A stretch of 24,734 nucleotides of DNA. Origin: Deltaproteobacteria bacterium. Its GTDB lineage: Bacteria > Desulfobacterota > DSM-4660 > Desulfatiglandales > Desulfatiglandaceae. The notes beneath the pieces are model-generated. The model searched no databases and was not told where the DNA came from. It saw only the letters and a list, made by a program, of their open reading frames with translations. The translations under genes and the position numbers were made by a program. Numbering within the stretch: the stretch's first letter is position 1; every line of letters starts with the position of its first letter. This document shows positions 22,646-24,734 of this stretch, one piece after another. The DNA is taken from assembly GCA_018644785.1 (NCBI GenBank), contig JABGPV010000042.1, forward strand, positions 1 through 24,734, written 5' to 3'.

Positions 22646-22897
22646 ATGAAAGATGAACGCGGGAAATACTATTATCCATTCCCACAAAATAAAAGAGTCC
22701 GCATGTATGTGCAGGAAACAGACGGCATGGTCCATTTCAGGCTCTGGAATGCCGATGAACCCAAACTATGGGAGGAACATAATTGGATCCCCTATGAGGC
22801 CATACAGCAGGCCACCGCCATGTATGAACAGAAGAATGATTTTAACCCCAACCAGGCGTACAATCTGGATATTGCAAAGGCGGTGTTGAAGGAATGA
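22646..22897 (+). CDS. Conserved-looking small protein downstream of murJ
   Basis: 83 residues; I do not recognise the family. It is soluble, with no signal or membrane segment. Aromatic residues are frequent: YYYPFPQ at 9-15, HFRLWNADEPKLWEEHNW at 30-47. The second half is probably helical (YEAIQQATAMYEQ). ATG 22646 lies 5 bp after murJ, with AAGGAGT overlapping the murJ stop as ribosome site, so it is cotranscribed and very likely translated. It converges on the PHP gene with a 4-bp gap. Confidence 0.75.
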   Translation: MKDERGKYYYPFPQNKRVRMYVQETDGMVHFRLWNADEPKLWEEHNWIPYEAIQQATAMYEQKNDFNPNQAYNLDIAKAVLKE

Positions 22898-22901
22898 TTC
22901 C

Positions 22902-23961
22902 TTACCGCAAATAAATAGGGTTTGAAAAAATCCATGGCCGAAGGCCGAAAAAAGGTACACCGCGACGAACTTCAACCCGGTAAACGCCGGGTCTGTCGAT
23001 GGCGCGTGAAAACCGCGAACCGGTCCTTCGGGCTAACAGTTTTCCATTTCTGAACAAACGGATTTCCCCCTTATGCGGTGTTTCCACAAAAAGAGTGCCC
23101 GGTTGAAACGCCCTTTCTTCCCCCATTTCCAACGTCGGTCCCCCTTTACAGGCATAGAAAAACCTGAAACCTCCGGAAGATGCCAGCCGGTCGTGTGCCA
23201 TATGAAGCCGACCTTCTTTCATAACATTGTAGACTTGTTTTCCCGCGTCAATTGAATCCTTTGCCAGGGGATGATCCAGCAACAGGTGAATATTGATGGA
23301 TGAAAGCCCGTCGCGGTAAGAGAGGGGGGTCAAGCGGAACGGTCCCCAGCGAAAGAGCGCCCCGTGGGCATCGGAACCGCCAATGGCCACCACCCGTCGC
23401 GCTACACATGCTTTGTCCCAGAACAACAGGGTTTTCCGGCTGGGACCTTTCAGGGTCCAGGTTTTGAACAACAAGAAAAAAGAGACCATGCAGAACTGTT
23501 CTAACCCGTTCTTTCCATCGGGATGAAAAATTCCAGATACAGATTCCCGTGTAACCGGTCACCGAAAGATCGTTCCAGGTGTAGGCAATACTGTTATCCC
23601 GAAACGGCATCCCCTTTTCAAAGGGATGGGCGAGAAACCCGAAACCGCCCTTTTCCTTCACGTGATCAATAACCGACTGGGGCCTCAGGCCTTTTCCTCG
23701 CACCATCTCACTCAAATCAAAGGCCAGATAATGGTGAAAGCGCTTTCCCAGTTCAAGGCCCATCAGGACCAGTACGCCGCCATGATATCCCTCATATTCA
23801 ACATGAAGGGTTTTTGCCATATAATCGTGATCATTAATAATAATAAAGTCAAGATTCGCCAACGCCGCGTGCCGGGCGATTTCGGGAACGGTTTTTTCGC
23901 CATCGGAATAGCGGGTATGGATGTGTACATTGCCGATATATTCGAAGTGATGTTCGCCCAT
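22902..23961 (-). pseudogene. PHP-domain phosphoesterase, interrupted by a frameshift
   Basis: PHP proteins are metal-dependent phosphoesterases. The first half, from ATG 23961, has HIHTRYSDG (13-21), IIINDHDY and LAHPFEKG, three of the metal-binding motifs. The last, GGSDAHG, is encoded in another frame, followed by a C-terminal barrel-like part ending PIYLR. Both halves are continuous if one base is dropped from the run of six A (23476-23481): HGLFFLLFKTW then reads through. As it stands the first half would end after about 237 residues with an unrelated tail. It may be a real mutation, slippage at the homopolymer, or a sequence error. It starts 3 bp after the exporter gene stop. Confidence 0.8.
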
Positions 23962-23964
23962 TTC

Positions 23965-24734
23965 CTATTTCCGTGATCTTGATGAAGCCAACGCCCTAAG
24001 CCCCAGCCCCATGGGTTTCAGTAGGGCTGTCGCGGTAAGTGCCAGAACGCCCGCAAAAGAGAATACCATGTAAACCTTTTCCAGGATGGATATGGGACGG
24101 CCTTTCATTTCAGACATGAACAGGAGGTACACCGGGCCGGCCTCCAAAACCACAACCACGCCGATAAACAGGGCACTCACCATCATGTACAGAAGGCCGC
24201 CGAATCCGGTTGCCACCTGTCCGATATTTTCATGGTCAAACCTGGGATACATGGCGCCAAAGCCGATACCGAGGGACACAATACCCAATATCATCAGAAA
24301 CATGGTGCCTGATGAGAGGAGCATCATAAACCGGGTGACTTCAAGAAAATCGTTGGTCACCACAATCAACACCAGCCCCAGGAAGAGCATGGGAACCAGG
24401 AAGAAGAAATACTTTCCCCACAGGTAACGCTTGAAGCTCATGGGAGAGGAACGCAGGATCCAGAACGCTTCCCCCTCGGCGCTCACAGCCGTGAAAACAA
24501 ACCGCACCCCCACCGCCGCCAGGACGAAGCCGGCCAGCCCCATGTTCAGAAAAGCCAGTCCATTTTGAAGAAAGTCCAAGGGCAACGGACTTTTCTCCAA
24601 CGGCAGGACCTTAAAATTATACACATACACCACCACCAGCGCGAAGAGGAGCAGCAACTGGGACCACTGGGTATTATCCCTGAAAAAAACCCGGATATCT
24701 TTGGCCATCATCACGGACAGATCCGACTTAAACG
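23965..24734 (-). CDS. Putative ABC exporter permease, C-terminal part (cut by window edge)
   Basis: At least 256 residues; the frame is open to the window end (KSDLSV before the first Met at 24714), so the gene starts outside. The sequence shows KDIRVFFRDNTQWSQ followed by about six hydrophobic segments, and between them GEAFWILRSSPMSFKRYLWGKY, the coupling helix typical of a group of two-part ABC-2-type exporter permeases of about 550 residues. The substrate is unknown. The end is basic (SSRSRK). The PHP gene follows immediately and is probably cotranscribed. The ATPase would be expected upstream, beyond the window. Confidence 0.78.
   Translation of the reverse strand, partial: FKSDLSVMMAKDIRVFFRDNTQWSQLLLLFALVVVYVYNFKVLPLEKSPLPLDFLQNGLAFLNMGLAGFVLAAVGVRFVFTAVSAEGEAFWILRSSPMSFKRYLWGKYFFFLVPMLFLGLVLIVVTNDFLEVTRFMMLLSSGTMFLMILGIVSLGIGFGAMYPRFDHENIGQVATGFGGLLYMMVSALFIGVVVVLEAGPVYLLFMSEMKGRPISILEKVYMVFSFAGVLALTATALLKPMGLGLRALASSRSRK

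Noticed and set aside
1..24734. CRISPR arrays or phage genes
   Set aside because: No regularly spaced direct repeats and no capsid, terminase or integrase-like proteins were seen.

Overview
The window looks like chromosomal DNA from a Desulfobacterota-type anaerobe, probably close to the Desulfobacterales. The evidence is the gene content: an archaeal-type ADH synthase for the aromatic pathway, a DUF169 protein, a C_GCAxxG_C_C protein, an AB-fused lipoate ligase beside a LipS-like radical SAM enzyme, and decayed REP-associated (RayT) transposases. The assignment is inferred from these families; there is no marker gene for taxonomy.

Layout. 1-1699 (minus): the N-terminal part of uvrC, cut by the window edge, preceded by a GNAT acetyltransferase. 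1833-6734 (plus): a tight run of a ChaN-like lipoprotein, histidinol dehydrogenase, a GcvH-like lipoyl carrier, an AB-fused lipoate-protein ligase and a radical SAM protein. 6750-7457 (plus): tRNA-Lys, tRNA-Glu with a terminator, and yhbY. 7458-8798: a poorly coding stretch with a small unrecognised ORF, an orphan HepT-like protein, an IS256 transposase fragment and a short element with imperfect terminal inverted repeats. 8799-10188: a NUDIX hydrolase converging on ADH synthase. 10320-10516: a RayT remnant bounded by a 19-bp inverted repeat. 10528-17150 (minus): a C_GCAxxG_C_C protein, then what looks like one metal-uptake operon, read from its promoter near 17140: a ribbon-helix-helix regulator with a Cys/His-rich tail, a small His/Cys exported protein, an outer-membrane porin with a His-rich loop, a ZnuA-like binding protein, the ABC ATPase, the permease and arsM. 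17285-19086: a second RayT remnant, an unusual ATPase-GNAT fusion gene and a 73-bp copy of part of yhbY. 19108-24734: DUF169, a YpsA-like/DUF6794 protein, murJ with a small partner, a frameshifted PHP-domain gene, and a partial ABC exporter permease.

How the genes work together. The GcvH-like carrier, ligase and radical SAM enzyme form a lipoate attachment and assembly unit: the ligase loads lipoate or octanoate on the carrier and the LipS-type enzyme would take part in inserting sulfur. The 17075-11241 operon reads as a complete path for a divalent metal, probably zinc, from the outer membrane to the cytoplasm. Its regulator has its own palindromic operator lying over the promoter. ArsM at the 3' end links it to metalloid handling.

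The best candidates for something undescribed are the ribbon-helix-helix/zinc-ribbon regulator with its uptake operon, the ATPase-GNAT fusion gene flanked by mobile-element and duplicated-gene debris, and the compact lipoate cluster.
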